Assembly (NCBI GenBank): GCA_030280995.1
Contig: JASXTE010000014.1
Span: forward strand, 2,838,656-2,902,655
From: Hemileia vastatrix
Lineage: Eukaryota; Basidiomycota; Pucciniomycetes; Pucciniales; Zaghouaniaceae
Direction of reading: 5' to 3'
DNA: 64,000 nucleotides
Numbering within the stretch: the first letter of the stretch is position 1; every line of letters starts with the position of its first letter. This document shows positions 46,434-56,952 of this stretch, piece after piece. The position numbers and the translations under genes were made by a program. Below the pieces are notes generated by a model that did no database searches, was not told where the DNA came from, and saw only the letters and a list, made by a program, of their open reading frames with translations.

Positions 46434-49400
46434 ATCTTGTATAAATTACCAAATTCTCTTAGGGATTTGATTGTTGCTAGAACTGAGCATGTAAGGGAAA
46501 ATTCTTCTTTCATTAATATCTGTAATGAAGTACTACTCAACCATAGATATGAACCAAAGAATTACCTTAGTAAATCTTATAATGATCAGAATAAACCTTC
46601 TATAAAGCTCCCAGAAAAATCTGGTAAACCCTCTGCCCCAGTTGCACCTAAAAAATATGCAACAAATACTTGTTATAAATGTAACAAACCGTGGCAGAAG
46701 GGTCATGTTTGTGACAAGAAAATTCATCTTGTTGAACAAAATGAAGACACTGATGAAGTTGAACTTGATGTCAATAATTCTTCCAGTGACTGTGAAAGTA
46801 ATATCTCCTATGACAATGAATCTGTTAAAGATGTTTTAATGTTGGAACATGATGTCCATTATTTAAATAATATATCTGAAGATTGTGTATTGAATCTATC
46901 TTCAGTAGAAAATGCTGAGATAATTAAAGATATTACTACCAATTCTATTCCTATATCCCCTTTAAAGGCACCTGTTATCATTAATGGTAAAAATGTTGAT
47001 GTAGTTCTTGATTCTGGTGCTGGAGGAAGTGTAGTATCTGAAAAAGCTTTGGCTTCAGTGGATAAGGAATATTTAAGTAAATTATTGCCTATAACTTCTG
47101 AAAAATGGAGAGGGTATGGTTCTACCTTATTTCCTATTGGCAAATACAAAACCTCTGTATTCTTCAAATATAATGGTGGTTTTGTCAGAGCTATTTGTGA
47201 GTTTGTTGTCATGAAAAATGATAATTTGAGCAATTGGTTTATTATGGGAAATGATATTTTAACCATGTTTGGTGTGAAACTAGACCCAGCAAATAATTGC
47301 TTTACCTTAGGAATGAATGGGAAAAGAAAATTCAAAATTTCTTCTCCTAAACCTTCTGGGCATTTGTTGAAATCTTGTAACTCACTGACCCAATGTAAAG
47401 GTAGAACAACAACTGAAATGGATGATTTATTACATGAAATAAATACCGCTTCTTTTGGTGATCATTTGACTAATGAACAAAAGGATTCTATTGTTGCCTC
47501 TATTACCTCTTTCCCTATGGCTTTTGCTCATGGTTCTCATGTCTTGGGAATTGTTCAGGAAGAGATGAAAATTACCTTATCCTGTAATTTGAGTGATATT
47601 CCTCCTTCCCTTAAGAAAAAACCATATCCTGCTTCTCCATCAAAAAGAAAAGATATTGAAGATAATATTGAAAAATTATTGAAAATGAATATCATTGAGA
47701 AAGTGAATGTCACCCCCAAATATTGTGTCATCTCCCCAGTCTTGATTTCATATGAAAAAGATAAAGCTAGATTATGTGGAGATTACAGAGCTTTAAATAC
47801 TTATACTGTTGATGATATTTATCCTTTACCAAGAATTAATTCAATACATGCTACCTTGCAAGGTGCAAAATTTATTAGTTGTCTGGATGGTAATAAAGGT
47901 TATCATCAAGTTCCAGCTGAGAAAAATTCTCAAAATTTTTTGCTTATTGCTACTCATATGGGAATATATAAGTATGTTAGGATGCCATTTGGCCCTAAAA
48001 ATGCTCCTTCAGTTTTCCAGAAAGTCATGGATAACACTTTCCATCAAGAAATTATTGAAGGTTGGCTCATGGTTTATATTGATGATATTATTGTTTTTTC
48101 TAAAACTTTTGATGAACATATGATTCACTTGAATAGAGTTTTCCAAAAAATGGATGAAATCAATATGACCTTATCTTTAAAAAAGTGTAAATTTGGTTTT
48201 CAATCTTTGAAAGTCCTTGGCCATGTTGTGTCAGGCTTACAAATTTGTGTAGACCATAATAAAGTTGCTGCCATTCAAAATGTTAAAGCACCAACTTCTG
48301 TAAGAGAAATCCAAAGTTTTTTGGGTATGTGTGGCTATTATAGACAATATATTAAAAATTATCAGGTCATAGCCTTGCCTCTTACAAAACTAACCAGAAA
48401 AGATGTTGCTTTTCTCTGGAATGATGACTGTCAAAGAGCTTTTAATACATTGAAAAATTGCTTAATGACAGCCCCTATATTGGCTCTCCCAGATTTTAAC
48501 AAGCCATTTGTACTTTATACAGATGCTAGCTTTATTGGTCTGGGTGCTGCCCTTCACCAAAAGCAAATTATTAATGATAAATCCTCAGAGGTTGTAATCT
48601 GTTATATTTCAAGAACCTTAAGAAATAGTGAATTGAAATATGGTGCCACTCAATTGGAGTGCTTAGCAGTTGTTTGGGCTCTTGAGAAACTTCATTACTA
48701 CTTGGATGACCAAAAATTTGAGTTGGTAACTGACTGTAGTGCTGTGAAATCTCTCTTAAACCTCAAAACACCTAACAGACATATGTTCAGGTGGCAACTT
48801 GCTGTTCAGGAATACAGAGGAAGGATGACTATTATCCACAGAGCTGGAAATGTTCACTCTAATGTTGATATGCTCTCCAGATTGCCTCTGCCAAATAATG
48901 ACTCCAATCCTGCTTATGTACCTGAGGATGACACTGTTCATATACATGGTATATTTATAGTTGATATGGAAGAAGAGTTATTACAGTTAATACTGGATTC
49001 ATATGATAAAGATTCTGACTTAAATAAATTAGTTACTATTTTGAATGATCCTAAGAATGCTTCAATTCAAGCATTAATAAAAAATCTTCCTGCAAAATAC
49101 CAAAATGCTTTAAATAAAGGAACGTTTTCTATTGAAGATGGTTATATATATTATAGAAGGAAGCTTACCAATGTAATTGTTATTCCTCCTTCAATGAAAG
49201 AAACTATCCTCAAACTTTGTCATGATGACATATTAGCTGGTCATTTTGATCTTGAAAAAACATTGATTAGAATCAAAAACACTGCATGGTGGGCTAATAT
49301 GTCTGAAGACACAAAATTATATGTTGAATCTTGTGATTCCTGCCAAAAATCTAAAAGGTTAACAGGTAAGAGAGCAGGGTTATTACAACATATTGAAGCA

Positions 49401-50516
49401 CCTAGTGCTCCCTGGCAAATCATTAATATGGATTTTGTCACTGGTCTTCCTGTTGCAGGTAAAGACAGCTTTAACTCTTGTTGGGTAATAGTTGATAGAT
49501 TCACAAAAATGTGCAAATTTATTCCAACCCACAAAGATGTATCCACCAAAGAATTAGCTTTCTTATGGTGGTCTTACATGTTTAATATTATTGGTTTTCC
49601 AAAAGCCATTATCTCTGATAGGGATCCAAAATTCACTTCTGAGTTTTGGACCTCTTTGATGGATATTTGTGGCTGTGAGTTAAAATTGTCTACAGCTCAC
49701 CATCCTCAGACTGATGGTCTAGCTGAAAGAATGATTCAAACTCTGGAAGATATGATTAGAAGGTATTGTGCCTTTGGTTTAGAATATAAAGACAATGACA
49801 GATTTACTCATGATTGGGTCACTCTTTTGCCTGGTCTTGAATTTGCATATAATAGCACTGTTCATTCTGTCACTGAGAAAAAGCCTTTTGAGCTTTGGTT
49901 AGGTTATGTCCCAAACACTCCTGCTCAGATTCTCAATAATAAATTACCTAAGTTGGAACTGCACCCTGGTGTAAAATCTTTTATGCAAATGCAACAGCTC
50001 TGCAGAAAACATGCTCAAAGTTGTATTGATAAAGCATTTGAATATGAAAAGAAAAGATGGGATAAATCCCATAAAGAATACGCATTTAACAAGGGTGATG
50101 AAGTGTTGATCTCTACTGTCCATTTCAATTTACAAGGTAACCACAAATTAAAAGATCCTTTTGTAGGACCATTTGTTGTTAAAAGAATGGTTGGTGATAA
50201 TGCAGTAGAAGTTGTATTGTATTCTCCATATGATAGGAAACATCCTGTTTTTCCCATTTCTTTACTTAAACCTTATACTTCCAACAGTGACTTATTTCCA
50301 AAAAGAAGAGGAAGACCTAAGAAGAACCCTCAGGAAGTCACAGAAACAGCAGAAATTGATAAAATTCTCAATGATAGAATTATCACTTCTGAAAGAGGTA
50401 CTGAATATTTATTGAGATATAAGAACAAATCATCTGAACATGATGCATGGATACCTGGCAAGGAAATTTCAAATCTGCCTGCTCTGTTGAAAAAATACAA
50501 AAAGAAAAAATCTTAG
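46434..50516 (+). CDS. pol: Element 1 pol polyprotein with chromodomain (gag-pol continuation)
   Basis: Same frame as gag, directly after its TAA; 1359 residues counted from 46437. Zinc knuckle CYKCNKPWQKGHVC (79-92). Aspartic protease LDSGA (191-195). Reverse transcriptase with LCGDYR (446-451) and YIDD (547-550). RNase H with TDAS (695-698), Glu741, TDCS (765-768) and Asp811. Integrase zinc module His929/His936/Cys966/Cys969, then D999-D1061-E1097 (DD35E; SDRDPKFTSEF, QTDGLAERM). GPY/F-like module about 1232-1280. Chromodomain about 1306-1355 (TEYLLRYKNKSSEHDAWIPG). All catalytic residues I can place are present. It makes cDNA and integrates it; the chromodomain steers integration. No ATG follows the TAA at once, so expression needs readthrough or an undamaged relative. 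Confidence 0.93.
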   Translation: MLYKLPNSLRDLIVARTEHVRENSSFINICNEVLLNHRYEPKNYLSKSYNDQNKPSIKLPEKSGKPSAPVAPKKYATNTCYKCNKPWQKGHVCDKKIHLVEQNEDTDEVELDVNNSSSDCESNISYDNESVKDVLMLEHDVHYLNNISEDCVLNLSSVENAEIIKDITTNSIPISPLKAPVIINGKNVDVVLDSGAGGSVVSEKALASVDKEYLSKLLPITSEKWRGYGSTLFPIGKYKTSVFFKYNGGFVRAICEFVVMKNDNLSNWFIMGNDILTMFGVKLDPANNCFTLGMNGKRKFKISSPKPSGHLLKSCNSLTQCKGRTTTEMDDLLHEINTASFGDHLTNEQKDSIVASITSFPMAFAHGSHVLGIVQEEMKITLSCNLSDIPPSLKKKPYPASPSKRKDIEDNIEKLLKMNIIEKVNVTPKYCVISPVLISYEKDKARLCGDYRALNTYTVDDIYPLPRINSIHATLQGAKFISCLDGNKGYHQVPAEKNSQNFLLIATHMGIYKYVRMPFGPKNAPSVFQKVMDNTFHQEIIEGWLMVYIDDIIVFSKTFDEHMIHLNRVFQKMDEINMTLSLKKCKFGFQSLKVLGHVVSGLQICVDHNKVAAIQNVKAPTSVREIQSFLGMCGYYRQYIKNYQVIALPLTKLTRKDVAFLWNDDCQRAFNTLKNCLMTAPILALPDFNKPFVLYTDASFIGLGAALHQKQIINDKSSEVVICYISRTLRNSELKYGATQLECLAVVWALEKLHYYLDDQKFELVTDCSAVKSLLNLKTPNRHMFRWQLAVQEYRGRMTIIHRAGNVHSNVDMLSRLPLPNNDSNPAYVPEDDTVHIHGIFIVDMEEELLQLILDSYDKDSDLNKLVTILNDPKNASIQALIKNLPAKYQNALNKGTFSIEDGYIYYRRKLTNVIVIPPSMKETILKLCHDDILAGHFDLEKTLIRIKNTAWWANMSEDTKLYVESCDSCQKSKRLTGKRAGLLQHIEAPSAPWQIINMDFVTGLPVAGKDSFNSCWVIVDRFTKMCKFIPTHKDVSTKELAFLWWSYMFNIIGFPKAIISDRDPKFTSEFWTSLMDICGCELKLSTAHHPQTDGLAERMIQTLEDMIRRYCAFGLEYKDNDRFTHDWVTLLPGLEFAYNSTVHSVTEKKPFELWLGYVPNTPAQILNNKLPKLELHPGVKSFMQMQQLCRKHAQSCIDKAFEYEKKRWDKSHKEYAFNKGDEVLISTVHFNLQGNHKLKDPFVGPFVVKRMVGDNAVEVVLYSPYDRKHPVFPISLLKPYTSNSDLFPKRRGRPKKNPQEVTETAEIDKILNDRIITSERGTEYLLRYKNKSSEHDAWIPGKEISNLPALLKKYKKKKS

Positions 50517-50538
50517 CATTTTTTTTATTGTTTTTTTT

Positions 50539-50550
50539 AGAGTGAGGGAG
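50539..50550 (+). promoter_or_regulatory. Polypurine tract of element 1
   Basis: AGAGTGAGGGAG immediately before the 3' LTR, the usual plus-strand primer site. Elements 2 and 3 have GTGAGGGAG at the same place. Confidence 0.8.
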
Positions 50551-51690
50551 TGTCAGCCAGGCTATTCCAGGAGTCCAGTAAATGATATATAAATTATAAA
50601 ACCCTAAAAAGTGGGTAAGACTTGTATTTAATGAATATAACTTAATATTTTATTGCATAATGAAATTATATAATAATTTTATTATATACAAGTGTTACAT
50701 TAAATTTATTGGTTATATATATTTTTATATATACAATTAAATTGAGCATAATATAATATATTCTACAAATAATGGCGCATTTTTATGTATTTAATAATTA
50801 TAAATTTATATTTAATTAATTAAAAAACATATATTATAATTACAAGTGTAAATTTGATTTATAATATATTTAAATTAATTACTTAAATTTATATATTAAA
50901 TAATACCTCTCATATGATACTAAACAATAATTAAGGACGCTTCTTTTGACCCTTAATTGTGTTAGAAAAAACAAATAAATTAATTTGGACTAAATTGAGA
51001 TTAATTGCTTGTTTTGTTGCGTCAAATTATTTTTTTGTTTCACTTAAAATATCCTTTAATCAGACTGTACCATCTGTTTGGAATTATTTTTCTCATAGTT
51101 CCTATGTTCCAATCTTGTTTAGTTATTCACTATTTTCACTTACTGATTTGGGAATTAATGGCGGGGAAATTGGATTCTTAATTGGGGTTTTAATTATTTG
51201 TTTCATGTTTTTCTCTACATTGTTATGTTTCATTTACTCTTTGATATATTTGTTTTATTCCATTCTAATCATTGTATTTACAAATATAGTAGCGCTTCAG
51301 AGGACCCATTGCCTATAAAAGGGCCTTGGATAATCCCCTGTAGCCTCATCACTTATTACACACTCAACAATTTAAAGATAAATTTATTACGCTTATTATT
51401 ATTTTTATTAGTATTAGATTCTAATTAAAAATTCTAAATAACAATTTAAAGGTTGCCTTAAGTCTAATAGTAATTATATTGTTTGCCGCGCAGAAACTCT
51501 TACTAAAATAATATTAATATTAATAAAACCAATTTTGTTGTCACCTCTCAAATCACTCGTCGTTGCTTTCTTTCAATAAATTAAATAATTTTATTAAATT
51601 TTATTTCTTTTATTGCCTATAATCCTCTTCTCCTTCTCCTCCTCTCATTTCTTCCCTTTTTTCTTATCTCTTCTAGACGACTGACCGACA
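50551..51690 (+). repeat. 3' LTR of element 1
   Basis: 1140 bp, the same length as the 5' LTR and nearly identical to it. TATAAAAG at 51314-51321. Ends GACCGACA, followed by target copy GCTTC. Confidence 0.95.
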
Positions 51691-51794
51691 GCTTCAGACC
51701 CAAGTATTTGTTTTGTTTTACATATACTAGAGTAAAAATCAGGTCCTAAGGCTTATACTAAATAATAAGTAATAACTAAGGAAAGACCCCCAAT
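51691..51794 (-). other. Element 2 leader, outer part with primer-binding region
   Basis: The part of the element 2 leader next to its 5' LTR, separated from the rest by element 1. On the minus strand it starts ATTGGGGGTCTTTCC, the candidate primer-binding site. Confidence 0.75.
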
Positions 51795-52948
51795 TGTCAG
51801 TTTATGCTAGTATATAAGTATGATTTAATAGTAAATATTAATAGTACAAATACTTATTAACAAATGCTTTAGTTATTAAACCTCAGTGGAAGACTAATAA
51901 AATATTTATTCTCAATTTAAACTCACAATAATTGGATTTTTTGAGTGCTAGTGGTGGAAAATAGAATAATAAAATATAGTTATAGCTTATAGAAAGATAA
52001 TATCAATTTATAAAGGCTTTATAATATATTTATATGATAATAATTGTGTTTTAGTGTTTATTTGATTTGTAGTAAGTAAGTGATGTCTAATAACCGTCAA
52101 AATCCTCCCTTACTTATACCAAAATCCACTGGAGTGCACAGACCTTCAATCCAGATTATGTCACTTCTATCCCTGGAAATTACAGCACTGTGTGGGCCCA
52201 TCACCTCCCCATGGCGTCCACTTCAAGCAGGTTCAACACTCAGACCTTCAGTAAGGAATTTCCATCACAATTAATGATACCACAGACCCATACCATAAAT
52301 AGAATAAACAGATCAAAGCGGATACCATAAAGAAACAGGTAAAATAACTCATCCAAAGAGGATAAAATGAAATTAAAAGCATATAAAGGAAACAAATTAA
52401 CTGTCCAAGCTCCCAATAACATCCCCAAGCATCCACATTAACCCAGTAATCATATCCCAACTCATAAATCCGTGAAAATCCATCCAAGGAAGCAGATTAA
52501 GTTGTCCAAACTGGATATATGCTCTTGAAATAAGTGTATATGCTTGTGTAGGCGTTGTGAGTCCACTGGATATGTCTATATGACCTAAAATAAGTGCTAT
52601 TACAAGGCTAAAACCCACTTATAGACCTAAATATACATAATATAACTACATATTTCACTGAATTTGAGGTTTATGTATACATATAAGCTTATGTATGTCT
52701 ATAATTACTTAATATCACTTAGAATAAGTATATTATGACTTCATTAACATCTTAATAAGTATTATTAGGCTATGGATAAGCTATTTAAACTACTATAAGT
52801 CATATAATAGTATAATAATTATATATAAGTATAATAATCATATATATAAGTATTTTAACCTTATTTTTAAGTAATAAGCTTAATGTAATTAAGGTTATCT
52901 TATTTTAAATATAATAATTATACAGTCCTGGAGATATCTAGGCTGACA
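51795..52948 (-). repeat. 5' LTR of element 2
   Basis: Minus-strand start TGTCAGCCTAGATATCTCC at 52948. 1154 bp, many substitutions and several indels against 34947-36121. Plus-strand flank TGTTT completes the target duplication. Confidence 0.9.
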
Positions 52949-53119
52949 TGTTTGACCCAAATGAAGATATTTTTAGGGAAAAATATACTGTTGGAATACA
53001 GCTGTCAAGGGGGCAGGTTTATTTCATTTTGTGATGGTGAGTTTGGTACCTTTTTTATGGCATGTTTTTAGGGGATGTTTGGTAAGGTTTAAGACCCCCT
53101 ATTATGATGGCTTACTTAC

Positions 53120-53373
53120 ACCACAAGAGAATCAATGGAATTTTTTGCTTTTTCCACCCAATTGTTTGACCTGTCAGTTGAGAGATCCATTATTTATTGG
53201 CTTGAGACATTTCAAACAAATTTTATTGATGTAAAGACTTTTGATTTTGACCTTTTGGATGAAAAACAAAAGTTGTTTGAAATGTCTCAATCCAATAAAT
53301 GATATATTTCTTGACTGACAGGTCAAAAAATTGGGTGGTGAAAAGCACAGAACACCATTGATTCTCTTGTGGT
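53120..53373. repeat. Foldback hairpin with ~100-bp arms
   Basis: The left arm 53120-53220 (ACCACAAGAGAATCAATGG ... GAGACATTTCAAACAA) is answered by its near-exact reverse complement at 53270-53373, around a ~50-bp loop. The arms include TTGACCTGTCAGT and CACCCAATT. No coding sequence. Likely a MITE-like foldback or an inverted duplication. Confidence 0.85.
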
Positions 53374-54149
53374 GTTATCGAATAATTTTCAATGTTTATA
53401 AAGGCTTCAGCTCATATTTTGTAGGGATTTTTGGCTGGTTGAGTTCTGTCTTCATCTTAAAAACTTCATATATTTAATAATAATTTGATGATCATTTATA
53501 CAGTGCTCTGAAAACCATGTCTCAAGTATATGATGTATTTAATGTAATAAAATTTTTTCCTTTATCTTACTCACAAAATTCTTGAATTTTTTTTATTTAA
53601 TTCTTCTTTTAACTATGAAGATAGGCCAATTATTTTTTTTCTCTATAGAACTTGCTAATAAATAGTGCCATGTCTTCAATAAGAATGATCTTCCTTCTAA
53701 AGGAAACAGTATTTCTGAGAATATGAAAAAGCCAGAGTTAAAATACAGTGGGATGGTTTTCTAATTGTTTTGATTTACTTAATTAAATATTAAATAATCT
53801 AAAACCTGACATATACTACCAAATTAAACATAGATTCAGTAAAATAAATCTTGTGAATTGAATTTTTATTTAATCATTTTATCATTTATTTTAGCCCTTA
53901 AAACATTAGAAAAGGAATATTTATCTGCAAAACTGTTAAAAACCTTTCTAAATTCCTTCTTTAGCCCTATTTTTTTCCCCTGGCTACTCAGAAAGTCCTG
54001 TAAAGTTAACTTTGTCTATGTCTTTTGTGTTCCCATTTTCCCCACATCACTTCTTGTGGGTTCAACTTGGACATTTTGATAAAAATATATTTCCTGAGAT
54101 TTATTTAATTCTCATGGCTTGAAATCAAGACCCCATGCTTCTGTAGGAC
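53374..54149. other. No gene seen
   Basis: AT-rich; the 73-codon frame at 53858-54079 has no motif and I do not call it. Confidence 0.4.
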
Positions 54150-54665
54150 ACTCACAATGTTCCTCATTTACCATAATACCCTCCTCTTTCAGCCTCTTGC
54201 TTGCAGGGCATGTTTCAGAAACAACACTGTGTCTTTTTGGCACATGACCAAGTGAATTTCTCCCCTGAACCCATTTGTTAGATGAATCAAATTCTCCTTT
54301 GACTTTTGATCCATCTAACTCATAACTTGGTGTCTCAACTTTCAGGTCAAATGCTGAAAAGACACTGCATCTTTTTCAGCATGTGACTCTGAGAGTGGGG
54401 GTGTCACAAAATGGGTCAAATAGATCTCATTTCAAGCAACTTGTTTTCCATCTGACACAAGGGTGTCTAGGAGACTGCACCAGGTAAAATGCTGTAAAAA
54501 AGCAGGTTGTCTTTAGAATTTTACTTGAGTATGAGTTTTTCAGGCATTGGGTTAAATAGATCAACTTGTGATCCATCTCACACAAGGGTGCATGTGAGAA
54601 AGAACTAGGTCATGCGCTGAAAAGACACAGCATCTTTTAAGTAGATGAACTGGTTCTGGCTCCTG
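54150..54665. repeat. Degenerate ~110-130-bp repeats (GCTGAAAAGACACTGCATCTTT)
   Basis: Three to four imperfect units: near 54205 (TTTCAGAAACAACACTGTGT), 54350 (ATGCTGAAAAGACACTGCAT), 54490 (AATGCTGTAAAAAAGCAGG) and 54614 (GCGCTGAAAAGACACAGCAT). Each comes with a preceding GATCCATCT/CATCTGACACAAGGGTG block. No frame runs through them. Confidence 0.6.
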
Positions 54666-56595
54666 TTACATCTTGTATCTTTTTTTGGTCCATATATAAA
54701 TACATACATATATTTCTTCCTCTCCCCCTCAACTTACTTTCCCCTTCTCTAACTCTTGCACATCAGTTTTTCATTCTCTCTTTCTTCCCATTTTTTAAAT
54801 ATCCATCTAGTCAGGAAAAGAAGTAAATACAAAACATAGATTGAGGTTTCATTCAATTATATTTAAAAAAACTAATAAGAAAAGACAAAAAAGGAAAAAA
54901 TAATTTGATCATTTTAAACACCTAATTGATTATGTTAATAAAAATTATCAAAATTAATGAATGTAAAAAAAGGTAAAGAAGAAAGTAATGAGGAAAAATA
55001 AAAAAAGAAGGAGAATTTTCAATGGCTAGTTAATAATTCTGTATCACTTATAAAATAAAATGATAGTAAAAATATTTACAATAGTTAAACTGCTTTTTTT
55101 AAAAAAAAAAATTAAAGGATCAGAAAATAATAAAAATGAAAAAGTCTAATTTAGTTCAAATTTCCAATTGATTGTCTTGAAATTAAATCAATAAAAAAAT
55201 AAATAAACAAAAGTATCTAGAAAAGCCAAAACTGACAATTTTTTTTGGAGCTTGTATTTGGAAAGGGGAGTCTCAGTGCATAGGTGCAGAGTTAAATATG
55301 AGAGCATATGTAGATTGATAGGAGAGTTTTTCAGCTAAAGATAAAGGGTTTAAAGAGTTGAGAGATTGATAAAACAGGAAAAAACTAACAATATTTGGGG
55401 GGGCACTTTCTAGAAAGTCCTCAACTTGAATTCAGATGGAACTCAGATGGAACTCAGACTGAACTTTGATGGAACCCTTACTGACCTGTGCTTGAAAACT
55501 AACACAAACCATTGTACAAACCTAGCTGAATCATTTGTGGTTTAATAATGAAAGTAAAATGAGATTATCTTAAATTTTGAATGAAAGGGTTTCAGTAATC
55601 ATTCCAAACACTCTACACCTTAAGTGCATAATTTTAACTCAGTATTTTATATTATAGTTCAAGATTGAGCTGAAAACTCATTTAAAAATTTTAATTTTTC
55701 AAGTGATATTTTTACTCTTATTTATTACTTATTTAAAATAGATTGAAACATATTAAAAATCATATTTAAATATTTAATATTGTTTAAAAAATTACCAGAA
55801 TTTTCAAAACTAAGCATTTCAGTGAACTATTATAAATTAAATTTTTTTTATTCAATTTTTGAAATTTTTCAGTCATGTAACATTATTTTGAGTCAGGAAA
55901 AGTGAAATTGAATATTCACTTGCTGAGTAGTATTCAGTATTTAAATGCAAATTGATAATTGATATGTATAATGAAAATAATTTTGAATATTCATCCAAAG
56001 AAAATTATGCATAAAAAATTCATATCGAGTATGCATATTAAAATTCATATTGAATATGCATATTAAAAGTTAAAATTGAATATATATATGCAATGAAATA
56101 ATGAATATGCATACAAATAATTAAATTGCATATAAATATTAAGATTTATATTGAATAAAATATTTAAAAGAAATTCAGTATAAATTGATTTTATGTTATA
56201 TTATGTAATTCTTTAAATTGATTTTTTTTATTATATTTTAAAACACTCATTTTATTTGGCTAATTGCCTCAAATAAATTCAAATTAAATTTTATTGTATT
56301 GTATTTTATTATATTATATTTAATTGTATTTGGTTATGTATTATATGATTTTATTTTATTTTATTAGAATTTTATTTATTTTATTGCACTTTATTACATT
56401 CTTTTTGAAAATATATAATAATAATTTATTTTGTTCTATCCCATTTTATACCCTTTGTATTTATATTTTTTTTATTCTAGCTATTATACAAATCTATTCA
56501 TATTTTTTATATTCAATTAAATTTAATTCATTTTGTTAGATTTGGTGGATGCTGTTGTATAGCCATGTAGAAGCATTAAGTTGGTTAAATTGGCT
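54666..56595. other. No gene seen; simple AT sequence
   Basis: Includes a microrepeat of GGAACTCAGAT near 55437-55480, repeated GAATATGCATATTAAAA near 56020-56110, and TTTTATT-type simple sequence at 56220-56540 that forms the left flank of the next array. Confidence 0.5.
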
Positions 56596-56952
56596 GGTGA
56601 ACTCTGATGTACAGACATAGATCAGAGTCCGCAGGCAAAAAATTTGATGTGGTACTCTGATGTACGGCCATAGATCAGAGTCCACATGGATAAAAATGCG
56701 TGGTGAACTTTGATGTACAGCTGTAGATCAGAGTTCACATGCATCAAATCGGATGTAGTACTCTGATGTATGGCCGTAGATCAGGGTACACATGCATAAA
56801 AATGTTTGGTGAAATCTTATTTAAAGCTGTATATCAGAGGTCACATGTACAAAATTAGATGTGGTACCATGATCTATGGCCATAGATCAGAGTACCACAT
56901 GCATGAAATTGGGCTGTGAACTCTGATCAATGAATTTAAATCAGAGTTCACC
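56596..56952. repeat. Second palindrome array, ~53-bp period
   Basis: Seven imperfect ~37-bp palindromes start near 56596, 56650, 56702, 56756, 56808, 56862 and 56915. Two unit types alternate: GGTGAACTCTGATGTA...TAGATCAGAGTTCAC and TGGTACTCTGATGTA...ATAGATCAGAGTCCAC. The inner GGCCATAGATCAGAGT and outer GGTG...CACC match the design and part of the bases of the array at 5592-7656. The flanks are mutually complementary simple sequence (TTTTATT left, AATAAAAT right). Confidence 0.88.

Larger units (their letters stand above)
42516..51690 (+). mobile_element. Chromovirus element 1 (Ty3/Gypsy), full length and young
   Basis: Two 1140-bp LTRs (42516-43655, 50551-51690) start TGTCAGCC and end GACCGACA. 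The exact 5-bp target duplication GCTTC lies at 42511-42515 and 51691-51695. I saw only two substitutions between the LTRs (in CTTACTTAAAT versus CTTACTAAAAT, and GACAACTGAC versus GACGACTGAC), so insertion is recent. Internal order is leader, ORF1/gag, pol (protease-RT-RNase H-integrase-chromodomain), purine tract. The chromodomain places it with chromoviruses, which target heterochromatin. The one visible defect is an in-frame TAA between capsid and zinc knuckle. Confidence 0.95.
34947..52948 (-). mobile_element. Chromovirus element 2 (Ty3/Gypsy), split by element 1
   Basis: LTRs at 34947-36121 and 51795-52948 are homologous, begin TGTCAG and end GGCTGACA on the plus strand, and are flanked by an exact 5-bp duplication TGTTT (34942-34946 and 52949-52953). 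The element reads right to left: 5' LTR, leader (51794-51691 then 42515-42106), gag, pol, 3' LTR. Element 1 with its GCTTC duplication interrupts the leader. Removing that leaves about 8.8 kb. The LTRs differ at many sites, including indels, so it is old. Coding parts have stops and frame changes, so it is inactive. Confidence 0.92.
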
